Shown here in pieces: positions 1-6,499 of a stretch of 10,019 bases of DNA. Each line of letters opens with the position of its first letter. Position 1 is the stretch's first letter. A program made the translations under genes and the position numbers. Below the pieces are notes generated by a model that ran no database searches, was not told where the DNA came from, and was given only the letters and a program-made list of their open reading frames with translations. The DNA comes from JAUVXJ01 sp034430275 (GTDB lineage Bacteria; Chloroflexota; Anaerolineae; UBA7937; B3-Chlor): NCBI GenBank assembly GCA_034430275.1, contig DAOUEW010000002.1, positions 1 to 10,019 of the forward strand. The letters are read 5' to 3'.

Positions 1-1
1 G

Positions 2-292
2 GATGTGCAGTGGGAAGCCGAAGAGCTGCTGCTGGCCTCGGGGCGAGACCTCGACAGCCTGGTGCTCAAGGTGCCCCATCACGGCGCGGACACCTCTCTC
101 ACCGTGCCCTTCCTGGAGGCGGCCAGCCCAGAGCTAGCCGTCATCTCCGTGGGTACAGACAACATCTTTGGCCACCCGGACGAGCTGACTCTGGCGAAGC
201 TAGATGGGATACCCACCTACCGGACGGATCAGTATGGCAGCGTCGAGGTGGCCAGTGACGGCAAGAGATACTGGGTCGTGACCGAGCGGTGA
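2..292 (+). CDS. ComEC/Rec2-like metallo-beta-lactamase-fold protein, C-terminal fragment
   Basis: Only the last 96 codons are present; the frame is open to the left edge, so the true start lies outside. The visible part matches the end of the metallo-beta-lactamase domain found at the C-terminus of ComEC DNA-uptake channels and of stand-alone ComEC-like hydrolases. It has KVPHHGADTS (family form KxxHHGSxxS), then AVISVGTDNIFGHP, then TDQYGSVEVASDG. In ComEC this domain is thought to act on the non-transported DNA strand outside the membrane. Whether this gene also encodes the membrane channel cannot be told from the fragment. It ends with TGA and faces the synthetase gene convergently. Family assignment is firm; the ComEC versus stand-alone question is open. 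Confidence 0.8.
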   Translation, partial: DVQWEAEELLLASGRDLDSLVLKVPHHGADTSLTVPFLEAASPELAVISVGTDNIFGHPDELTLAKLDGIPTYRTDQYGSVEVASDGKRYWVVTER

Positions 293-466
293 CCGTGCGT
301 CGCGAGGTACAGTCTTGAAGGAGAGACTGGCAGGCATAGTGCGACCTGCCGGCGTGCGGCTGATGCGATTGGGAGGCGGAACAACCGCTGCCGCGATGCC
401 GAGTTTGTGGTCTTCAACTGGCTTGGATCTGGAGTCCCCCAGAGTCATGGCTCAGAGCTGTACCGC
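293..466. other. convergent intergenic region with a weak hairpin
   Basis: This stretch lies between the convergent left-edge gene and the synthetase gene. A small hairpin is visible at 327-352: GGCAGG (329-334) pairs with CCTGCC (345-350) across a 10-nt loop, and a U-G and a C-G pair extend the stem. It has no T-run, so it is at best a weak transcription end signal. A TTG-started frame of 55 codons at 315-482 was considered but has no family features. Nothing else is recognisable. Confidence 0.3.
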
Positions 467-601
467 TCAGTCGTCGCTCTGAGTCCTGGCGGAGACCTCG
501 TGCATCAGATCCTTCAGACTGGGATAGCTGGCCACGTACTTCTCGAAGTAGAAGTCGTACGGTTCTCTGCTTTCAAATCGGGGGGCTAGTGAATCCGCTT
601 C
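467..601 (-). pseudogene. coding-like fragment without a start codon, downstream of the acyl-CoA synthetase
   Basis: On the minus strand, one frame off the synthetase, an open stretch of 44 codons ends in TGA (467-469). Its translation looks like real protein: it contains SREPYDFYFEKYVASYPSL followed by KDLMHEVSARTQSDD. It overlaps the last 16 nt of the synthetase gene. The frame is bounded upstream by TGA at 602-604, and it has no ATG, GTG or TTG until an internal GTG at the 23rd codon. It may be the remnant tail of a gene whose front was lost, or a C-terminal extension separated from the synthetase by a frameshift. I do not recognise the family. The coding call rests on amino-acid composition only. 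Confidence 0.3.
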
Positions 602-2136
602 TCATACCCTTGCCAGTGCGACTCTCTGATCTCGACCTTCTTGATCTTGCCACTGGCCGTCTTGGGCAACTCATCCCTGAATTCGATGGAACGCGGCTTC
701 TTGTAGCTGGCCAGATTCTCCTTGCAGAAGTCGATTATCTCCTCCTCAGAAGCTGAGGCCCCCTCCTTCAGGACCACCACTGCTTTGACCGATTCCCCCC
801 ACAGGTCGTCCGGCACTCCTATGACCGCGGCCTCGCGAACCGCAGGATGCATGTACAGCACGTCCTCCACCTCTCGGGAGTAGATGTTTTCTCCCCCACT
901 GATGATCATGTCCTTCTTTCTGTCTACCAGGTAGATGTAGCCGTCCTCATCCATCCTGCCCACGTCACCCGTGTGAAGCCAGCCGTCCCTCATTGTGGAT
1001 GCAGTCTCCTTGGGCACCCTCCAGTAACCCTGCATGATCCTGTCACTGCGGGCTATTAGCTCGCCGGCCTCGCCCACCGCGACGTCCCGACCCTGCTCGT
1101 CGACTATCCTGAGCTCACCTTCTCTCGGGGGCTTGCCCACTGACTCCAGTCTCGTCAGCTCCCGGGGTGAGCCCTCCAGCTTGTGCTCTTCCCTCTTCAG
1201 CACAGTCATGTTCAAAGTTTCGGTCTGTCCTAGCTCCTGAAAGAAAACCTCTCCCAGACGCTCGATGCCCCTCCTCAGCGCCTCGATGGGCATGGGTGCT
1301 CCAGTGTAGCCCACGCCGTGCAGGCTGCTCAGGTCGTACTTCATCAAGTCCGCATGCTCCAGCAGCCGGATGATCATCGTAGGTACCAGGAAGGCGTACG
1401 TGACCCCTTCTTTCTCGATGGTTCTCAGGATCGAACCCTCCTCGAAGCTCTTGTGGATCACCTGCGTAGCGCCGACAGCGAAGGCAGGGATCAAGTGAGC
1501 TGCGGAACCACCCACGTGAAAGAAAGGCATCACACACAGGACCACGTCACTGGAGCTGAGGTTACGGTAGGGGACCTGGGTTTCCGCTATGATGCTCTTG
1601 TGAGTGTGTATGGCCCCCTTGGGCCGTCCGGTTGTGCCACTGGTGTAGAAAAGCACACAGGGGTCATAGGGGTTCACTTCGTCCACCGGCTCATGGGGAG
1701 GGTAAGAAGCGATCAACTCTTCGTAGTTCAGCGCGTCGTCTACCTCGGCATCGAGGCAGATGAATGACTTGACCCCACCTAGCTCCTGCCGAATGGAGTT
1801 GACAACATCCGCTAACTCGCTCCCGAAGATGAGAGTGCTGATCTCCGAGTTGCTGATCAGGTAGACGAGCTCCCTTCCCACGAATCTGTAGTTTAGCGGT
1901 ACGCAGACTCTGCCAGCCTTCGCCAGACCGAAGACCTCGAAGTACTCTGCGCAGTTGTAGGCCAGTATGCCTACCCGATCTCCCTTTGCGACCCCCAGGT
2001 CAGCCAGGGCATACACCAGGCTGTTGATCCGTTGATTCACCTGCTCGAAGGTATGGCTCCTTCCTTCGCAGACAAAGGCGGTCTTGTCCGGGTATCTCCG
2101 AGCGATGTCGTCAATCATATCGCGCAGGGTCTGCAT
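586..2136 (-). CDS. AMP-forming acyl-CoA synthetase (acyl-CoA ligase)
   Basis: A 516-residue member of the adenylate-forming (ANL) superfamily that activates a carboxylic acid with ATP to an acyl-adenylate and then a CoA thioester, in the cytoplasm. Core motifs are complete and in order: P-loop YTSGTTGRPKG (164-174), ELGQTET (301-307), GWLHTGD with the ribose-binding Asp (385-391), DRKKDMIISGGENIY (405-419), and the catalytic C-terminal lysine in PKTASGKIKK (K497). The frame is open to 2253, but I chose the ATG at 2136. GGGAGG sits 4 nt before it, and the N-terminus then begins LRDMIDDIARRYPDKTA, as usual in this family. The upstream extension reads like non-coding sequence. Length is normal. 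A promoter about 190 nt upstream fires into it. The acyl substrate is not deducible; the adjoining importer suggests an imported acid. Confidence 0.93.
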   Translation of the reverse strand: MQTLRDMIDDIARRYPDKTAFVCEGRSHTFEQVNQRINSLVYALADLGVAKGDRVGILAYNCAEYFEVFGLAKAGRVCVPLNYRFVGRELVYLISNSEISTLIFGSELADVVNSIRQELGGVKSFICLDAEVDDALNYEELIASYPPHEPVDEVNPYDPCVLFYTSGTTGRPKGAIHTHKSIIAETQVPYRNLSSSDVVLCVMPFFHVGGSAAHLIPAFAVGATQVIHKSFEEGSILRTIEKEGVTYAFLVPTMIIRLLEHADLMKYDLSSLHGVGYTGAPMPIEALRRGIERLGEVFFQELGQTETLNMTVLKREEHKLEGSPRELTRLESVGKPPREGELRIVDEQGRDVAVGEAGELIARSDRIMQGYWRVPKETASTMRDGWLHTGDVGRMDEDGYIYLVDRKKDMIISGGENIYSREVEDVLYMHPAVREAAVIGVPDDLWGESVKAVVVLKEGASASEEEIIDFCKENLASYKKPRSIEFRDELPKTASGKIKKVEIRESHWQGYEKRIH

Positions 2137-2335
2137 GTTGCCTCCCAAACCATAAGTGACTCTCATTCCTCGAGACCAACACAGGCTACCATTCCCGGTT
2201 GCCAACAACGCAGCGATGCAAGTAGAATCCCATGGGGTATGCGGATCATACACTGTCCGACTAGGCCCGACCGACAGGACTCTCCCTCTCGCAGGTCACT
2301 CGGTTCGTGGCCCCGGTCGATAGCTCACATGATAC

Positions 2336-2364
2336 ACGATAGCATGTTTGTGCTGTTTTGTCAA
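2336..2364 (-). promoter_or_regulatory. sigma70-type promoter for the acyl-CoA synthetase gene
   Basis: Read on the minus strand: a perfect -35 TTGACA (2364-2359), a 17-nt spacer, and -10 TATCGT (2341-2336), preceded by TGC, which gives an extended -10. Transcription would start near 2329, leaving a leader of about 190 nt before the ATG at 2136. The -10 matches consensus at 4 of 6 positions. Start site and activity are inferred. Confidence 0.6.
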
Positions 2365-2388
2365 TCACATCACGCGTAGGTGAATCAC
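2363..2388. promoter_or_regulatory. candidate operator between divergent promoters
   Basis: The gap between the two opposed -35 boxes is only 28 nt. AATCAC occurs at 2363-2368 and again at 2383-2388, exactly 20 nt apart (about two helical turns). An inverted pair TCAC-N6-GTGA (2370-2383) surrounds the palindrome ACGCGT (2372-2377). A regulator bound here could control both promoters. No regulator gene is in the window, so the protein is unknown. Confidence 0.35.
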
Positions 2389-2392
2389 TAAC

Positions 2393-2421
2393 TTGACACG
2401 CTCCCAGAAATGTGCTATTAT
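2393..2421 (+). promoter_or_regulatory. strong sigma70-type promoter facing the importer operon
   Basis: Perfect -35 TTGACA (2393-2398), exactly 17-nt spacer, and -10 TATTAT (2416-2421), 5 of 6 to consensus. A start site near 2428 is expected. The first convincing gene downstream is the binding protein at 3147, so the transcript would carry a leader of about 700 nt unless it is a separate RNA or ends early. Confidence 0.7.
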
Positions 2422-2427
2422 TGTGCG

Positions 2428-3076
2428 CAAGGTCCCCCGAGAATGGCGTTTCTTGTTGGACGGCAAGACCGCACCGGGGAGTACGATCGCCTCACCCGTT
2501 TCGGGCGCTGCTGCGTCGTGGCGCGTTTGATGGGACTTTTGGAGAGTTTGATCGCCTATTCCTCGAGACAGATAGTGCCCATGTAGGGATCTGAGCAGCA
2601 CACGCCTCAGTCCCCCGGAATGGATTTGTAAGCGCACAGCCACCACCGCATATCGTTCACAATCGAGACGGATCACATCGCCTAGAGGGAGTATGCAAGT
2701 GGCAAGACCAACTCACGGCTGTGTTACGCCCTGGCTGCGGCGGCGCGCCTGTACGGCCGGCAGTCACACTCTCTCTGATCCCACCGACCGCCGCCGGGCC
2801 TCTGGGGCTCCTCTCTACACTTACGCTGTGCTCGGCCTGTCACCGTTGCCCAGCTATCCGCTTCATGCTCCCGCAGCACGTGGCCAACTGCAAGTGAGTC
2901 TCTTCCGCCGGCGGGGGGAAGCCGACCCCTTATCCAGGTGTGCGTCCTGCTCTCAGAAGGGAGCCATGCTCCAGTAGTTGCCGTCGTTTTCGCTTACGGG
3001 TTGTCTGCAGTTAGGTCTTGGCCGACAGAGGATGAGGTCTACACATCAGGGGAGGAATCGTTCCCGACCACGTCAT
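2428..3076 (+). other. long gene-poor leader between promoter and importer operon
   Basis: No convincing coding frame on either strand. The longest plus frame (2693-2977) is rich in Arg, Pro and Ser and resembles no family. Visible structure is limited. TCCCC(C)G near 2433-2439 can pair with CGGGGA near 2475-2481. There is a palindromic GC hairpin at 2902-2920 (CTTCCGCC facing GGCGGGGGGAAG). Two short direct repeats occur: GTCCCCCG(A)GAATGG at 2432 and 2610, and GGCAAGACC at 2462 and 2701. No named riboswitch or RNA family was recognised. It could be a regulatory 5' leader, an unrecognised small RNA, or decayed sequence. Confidence 0.35.
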
Positions 3077-3206
3077 AAGGAGGGAAAAGATGTGAGTTCT
3101 GAAGGTTTGACCCTCGGTGCAGAACCCCAAAGAAAGGGAGGAAGAGATGGATAGCGAACTATTGAAGGGATCCCCAGAACTCGAAGACCACAAGGAGGAA
3201 GAGATG
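3077..3206 (+). promoter_or_regulatory. three Shine-Dalgarno/ATG units at 57-nt spacing
   Basis: Three near-identical translation starts stand in line: AAGGAGGGAAAAG-ATG with ATG at 3090, GGAGGAAGAG-ATG with ATG at 3147, and GGAGGAAGAG-ATG with ATG at 3204. Each is exactly 57 nt from the next. The first ATG is followed at once by TGA (3093-3095), a start-stop pair with an excellent ribosome site. The second and third are in frame with each other and with the binding protein. The third gives the most usual signal-peptide N-terminus. Either one may be the true start, or both may be used. Confidence 0.6.
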
Positions 3207-4520
3207 GAGAACGAGAAAGGCTTGAGCCGTGCTGACTTTCTTCGCGGCGCAGCGTTGACCGGCGCTGGGCTGGTTGCAGCGGCGTGTGCCCCGACAGCCA
3301 CGCCAGCCCCAGAGCCTACAACCCCGCCTGCCGCGGAGCCCACCACGCCGCCCGCCGTGGCGCCCACTGTAGGACCCACCAAAGACAAGATCGTCGTCGG
3401 TATGGCCAGACCTCTCTCAGGCCCACTGGCCGTGATTGGAGACTCGGCCTTCAAGCCGATCTACGAGACGTGGGTACCCAGGATCAATGACGAAGGCGGA
3501 GTGTACGTGGAGGAGTACGGCGGAAAACTCCCCATTGACTTGATCATCTACGACGATACCAGCGACGTAGGTACGATGACCAGGCTCACGGAGAAGCTGA
3601 TCCTGGAGGACAAGGTTGACTTCCTGTGGCCCGCTTGCGGCACCTCGTTCGTCTTCGCCCAGGCCCCCATAGCCAACAAGTACGAGTACGTGCTGGTGAC
3701 GGCAGAAGGCGGCGCTACGCAAATCAAGGACCTGCTGCCCAGCCTGCCGTACGTATTCGTGACCTTGAGCTTCTCCGACTGGTACCAACTGCCCGTGTTC
3801 GCCGATATCATGTCTGCTGCGGGCGCGAAGACGGCTTACATATCCTACATCGCTGACCTGCACGGCATAGAGTACTCCGGCGTGGCGGGCATCGAGTTCC
3901 CGAAGAAAGGCATCGAGGTCGTTGGTCTGAAGAGCTTGCCTCCTGACCTCGAGGATTTCTCGCCCGTGATCAAGGACGCTGACGCGTCAGGGGCCGACAT
4001 CTTCTGCGTCTTCGGCTATCCCGATCAGGTCATGCCTGCCACGGGGACCGCAATAGAGCTTGGCTACAACCCCAAGGCCATGATCGGTGGTCCCGGCGTC
4101 AACTTCGGCTTCTACCATACCGCGTTTGGCCCGATGGTGGAGGGGATATGCGGCTTCACCTGCTTCGCCCGGGGGCAGACTCCCGCACTGGACGAGCTCG
4201 CCGACATACTCTATGAAGGCCAGGTTGAAGACATCCAGGACTGGTGGGGCCATCCTTTCTACTGGGCAGGGCTGGATATGTGGAAGGCAGCCATCGAGGC
4301 GGCCGGAACCCTGGATCAGACGGCGATCAGGGACATACTGGCCAACGAGAAACTCGAGACCGTTCTGGGAGAGACCTGGTTCGACAACGGGCTCTTGGCC
4401 AAGGAAGCCCATGCTGGAGAGATTGGCCAGTGGATCAACGGAGTCTATGAAGTCGTCGGACCTACAGACAAGGCCACGGCAGATCTGGTGTATCCCAAGC
4501 CAGCGTGGCTCACAGGATAG
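3147..4520 (+). CDS. branched-chain amino acid type ABC transporter, substrate-binding lipoprotein
   Basis: A type I periplasmic-binding-fold protein of the LivJ/LivK/AmiC group, which captures the substrate outside the membrane for the LivHMGF importer. It has 457 residues from ATG 3147, or 438 from ATG 3204; both have strong ribosome sites. The signal is SRADFLRGAALTGAGLVAAAC with lipobox Cys at residue 47, followed by a Thr/Pro/Ala linker of about 35 residues typical of Chloroflexota lipoproteins. SRADFLR resembles a twin-arginine signal but has only one Arg where SRRxFLK is usual, so the export route is uncertain. The mature domain begins DKIVVGMARPLSGPLA and includes IDLIIYDDTSD. It is the first gene of the importer block, 151 nt before livH. 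The ligand is not deducible; this family also binds aromatic acids, amides and urea. Confidence 0.9.
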   Translation: MDSELLKGSPELEDHKEEEMENEKGLSRADFLRGAALTGAGLVAAACAPTATPAPEPTTPPAAEPTTPPAVAPTVGPTKDKIVVGMARPLSGPLAVIGDSAFKPIYETWVPRINDEGGVYVEEYGGKLPIDLIIYDDTSDVGTMTRLTEKLILEDKVDFLWPACGTSFVFAQAPIANKYEYVLVTAEGGATQIKDLLPSLPYVFVTLSFSDWYQLPVFADIMSAAGAKTAYISYIADLHGIEYSGVAGIEFPKKGIEVVGLKSLPPDLEDFSPVIKDADASGADIFCVFGYPDQVMPATGTAIELGYNPKAMIGGPGVNFGFYHTAFGPMVEGICGFTCFARGQTPALDELADILYEGQVEDIQDWWGHPFYWAGLDMWKAAIEAAGTLDQTAIRDILANEKLETVLGETWFDNGLLAKEAHAGEIGQWINGVYEVVGPTDKATADLVYPKPAWLTG

Positions 4521-4552
4521 AAAGGGCACATCGTAACAGGCCACAACGATAG

Positions 4553-4638
4553 GCAGGCTGTCTAAAGGGTGCGAGGAAGGCTCTCTACCAAGTGGTTTTC
4601 CCGCGCTGAAGACGCGTGCACGCCTTTAGACAGCCTGC
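4553..4638. repeat. 86-bp MITE-like element with perfect 16-bp terminal inverted repeats
   Basis: GCAGGCTGTCTAAAGG (4553-4568) is the exact reverse complement of 4623-4638, with 54 nt between them. Pairing can extend inward by GTGC with a one-base bulge. The end sequence resembles terminal repeats of some IS families (GGCTGTCTAAA-type), so a small non-autonomous transposable element is plausible, though I see no clear target duplication. As RNA it would form a long stem between the binding protein and livH messages. Such a stem could stabilise the upstream part and reduce expression downstream. There is no T-run, so it is not a classic terminator. Confidence 0.6.
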
Positions 4639-4671
4639 AACTGTGACGAGCAAAGCTGGGAAGGTATCACT

Positions 4672-5541
4672 ATGATCGTGACTATCTTGGACGTGGTGAT
4701 CGCTGGTCTGCTGCTGGGTGGCCTCTATGCCCTCATCGCCATGGGGCTCAGCCTGCAGTATGGTGTCGCACGGGTGCTGAACATCTCTCATGGGGAGTTC
4801 ATCATGCTCGGGGGCATGACCACCTGGACACTGTTCACGGTGTTTGGCCTCAACCCGCTGTTATCCCTCGTGGTCTGCGGTCCTCTGGCCTTCCTCTTGG
4901 GGTTCATCATTCACAGGACTCTATTCAAGCGCCTCTTGTCCTCGTCGGCATCGCCGGGCATTTTCGAGAGCAATTCCATGCTGGCTTCTTTCGGTCTCCT
5001 GTTCATCATTCAGAACCTGGCATCCATCTACTGGGGACCCGAAATAAGGGCGTACTCCTATCTGCGTTTTCCGATCAGCCTGGCGGGAGCACTCTTTGGC
5101 GCCAACCGGCTGGTAACCCTGGGGGTTGCCCTAGTCATCGGCCTGGCTTTCTACTTGTTCGTGGCCCGCACTCGCCTGGGCAAGGCCATCAGGGCCGCAG
5201 CCCAGGACCCGGCCACGGCGGGACTGATGGGGGTGAACATCAACACCGTGCTGGCCTTGTGCTTTGGCTTGGGTGCCGCTTTGGCCGCCATCGCTGGCGT
5301 GCTGATCAGCATCTCCTATCCCGTGAACACATCGATGGGCATGGAGTATACCATCATCGCCATCATCGTCGTGGTCCTGGGTGGATTGGGCAGCATCCCT
5401 GGCAGTTTCATCGGAGGCTTCCTGCTGGGGGTCGTTGGCAGCATCGTAATCTACATAGACCCGCTCTTGTCGCTGGCTGCCTACTATCTGATCTTCATCG
5501 TCCTGCTCCTGGTAAGGCCGACAGGTATTATGGGGAAGTAG
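4672..5541 (+). CDS. livH: branched-chain amino acid ABC transporter permease LivH
   Basis: A 289-residue inner-membrane permease that pairs with LivM to form the translocation path. It is hydrophobic throughout, with about eight membrane segments. Family marks are GLSLQYGVARVLNISHGEFI (25-44, LivH form GLxLxxGVxRVxNxxHGE), the cytoplasmic coupling loop RAAAQDPATAGLMGVN (174-189) that contacts the ATPases, and LGGLGSIPGSFIGG (236-249). Length is normal. ATG 4672 has GGGAAGG 7 nt upstream. The gene is separated from the binding protein by the inverted-repeat element and ends 4 nt before livM. Confidence 0.95.
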   Translation: MIVTILDVVIAGLLLGGLYALIAMGLSLQYGVARVLNISHGEFIMLGGMTTWTLFTVFGLNPLLSLVVCGPLAFLLGFIIHRTLFKRLLSSSASPGIFESNSMLASFGLLFIIQNLASIYWGPEIRAYSYLRFPISLAGALFGANRLVTLGVALVIGLAFYLFVARTRLGKAIRAAAQDPATAGLMGVNINTVLALCFGLGAALAAIAGVLISISYPVNTSMGMEYTIIAIIVVVLGGLGSIPGSFIGGFLLGVVGSIVIYIDPLLSLAAYYLIFIVLLLVRPTGIMGK

Positions 5542-5545
5542 AGAA

Positions 5546-6499
5546 ATGAACAGTATCACGCTTGGTCTGAAGAAGTGGTGGATACCAGGGTTGCTACTCG
5601 TGGTCCTTCTTCTGCTAGCCGGCCTGCCCCGTTTTGCCTCGCTCTATAACGTCGTACTGGTCACCAGCATCTTGATGTACATCATCCTCACACAGAGCTG
5701 GGTCCTGTTCTCCGGTCCTACCGGCTACATGTCACTGGCGACGGCGGCATTCTTCGGGGTCGGCATCTACACCGCAGCCATACTGGGGTGGAAGCTGCCC
5801 TTGCCTGTGGTTATCGTGACCGCGGGGCTCCTATCCTCTCTCCTTGCCCTTGTCGTGGGCGCCTTGACTCTCAGGCTAAGAGGCATCTATTTCATCATCT
5901 TCACCCTGGGTTTGGTTGAGCTGATCAAGAACGTTGTCCTATGGCATGCGATCAAGTTCACGGGGGCACGTGGCCGGTTCGTGGTCCTGGTAGATAACAA
6001 CACCATCTACTACCTCATGCTTTTCATTCTCGTGGTACTCCTGCTTACCACCTACCTCATCAGGCGCTCTCGATACGGGTTGGCCATGCGGAGCATCGGA
6101 GAAGACGAGGAAGCGGCGGCCCACGTCGGCGTCAACGTGACGATGGTAAAGGTCATCACCTTCGCCATCAGTGCCTCGTTCATGGGGGCAGTTGGAGCCA
6201 TCATCGCCACAAGATGGACCTACATTGACCCTTACATCGCCTTCAAGTCCCTGTACTCCTTCATGCCGGTATTGATGGCTATCTTTGGGGGCATGGGACA
6301 GCTCTACGGGCCCATCCTGGGCGCCGCCGTCTTCGCCTACCTGGAAGAAGTCCTGATCACCAAGTTCCCGTACTACTACATGCTTCTTTTCGGCGTCATC
6401 CTGCTGGTCACTATTCTGTACCTCCCCGATGGACTCGTAGGGTTGGTGCAAAGGTTGCGCAGAGGAGGTTGGGCAAGGGGGCAACATGCCAATACTTGA
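5546..6499 (+). CDS. livM: branched-chain amino acid ABC transporter permease LivM
   Basis: A 317-residue second permease of the importer. Family marks: GYMSLATAAFFGVGIYTAAI (60-79), LRLRGIYFIIFTLGLVELIK (109-128), the coupling loop RSIGEDEEAAAHVGVN (182-197), FGGMGQLYGPILGA (247-260), and the C-terminal LPDGLVGL (293-300). The start is 4 nt after livH stops, with only a weak ribosome site (GGGGAAG at a distance), which suggests translational coupling to livH. Its 3' end overlaps livG by 14 nt, again consistent with one coupled operon. Nothing unusual in length or motifs. Confidence 0.95.
   Translation: MNSITLGLKKWWIPGLLLVVLLLLAGLPRFASLYNVVLVTSILMYIILTQSWVLFSGPTGYMSLATAAFFGVGIYTAAILGWKLPLPVVIVTAGLLSSLLALVVGALTLRLRGIYFIIFTLGLVELIKNVVLWHAIKFTGARGRFVVLVDNNTIYYLMLFILVVLLLTTYLIRRSRYGLAMRSIGEDEEAAAHVGVNVTMVKVITFAISASFMGAVGAIIATRWTYIDPYIAFKSLYSFMPVLMAIFGGMGQLYGPILGAAVFAYLEEVLITKFPYYYMLLFGVILLVTILYLPDGLVGLVQRLRRGGWARGQHANT

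Noticed and set aside
315..482. 55-codon TTG-started plus-strand frame after the ComEC-like gene
   Set aside because: Weak ribosome site, no recognisable domain, and it overlaps the coding-like minus-strand fragment.
2137..2253. 39-residue N-terminal extension of the acyl-CoA synthetase
   Set aside because: No ribosome site at 2253, unlike the family N-terminus, while GGGAGG precedes the ATG at 2136 and the family pattern begins there.
2541..2553. GGAGAGTTTGATC, identical to the start of bacterial 16S rRNA, about 110 nt behind a strong promoter
   Set aside because: The match stops after 13 nt and nothing downstream resembles 16S. GATCGCCT also occurs nearby at 2485, so local repetition explains it better.
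2693..2977. 94-codon plus-strand ORF in the leader
   Set aside because: Biased Arg/Pro/Ser composition, no family likeness, and only GAGGG very close to the ATG. More likely a chance open frame in GC-rich DNA.
3117..3146. GTG at 3117 as the start of the binding protein
   Set aside because: No Shine-Dalgarno sequence precedes it, while both ATGs that follow have excellent ones.
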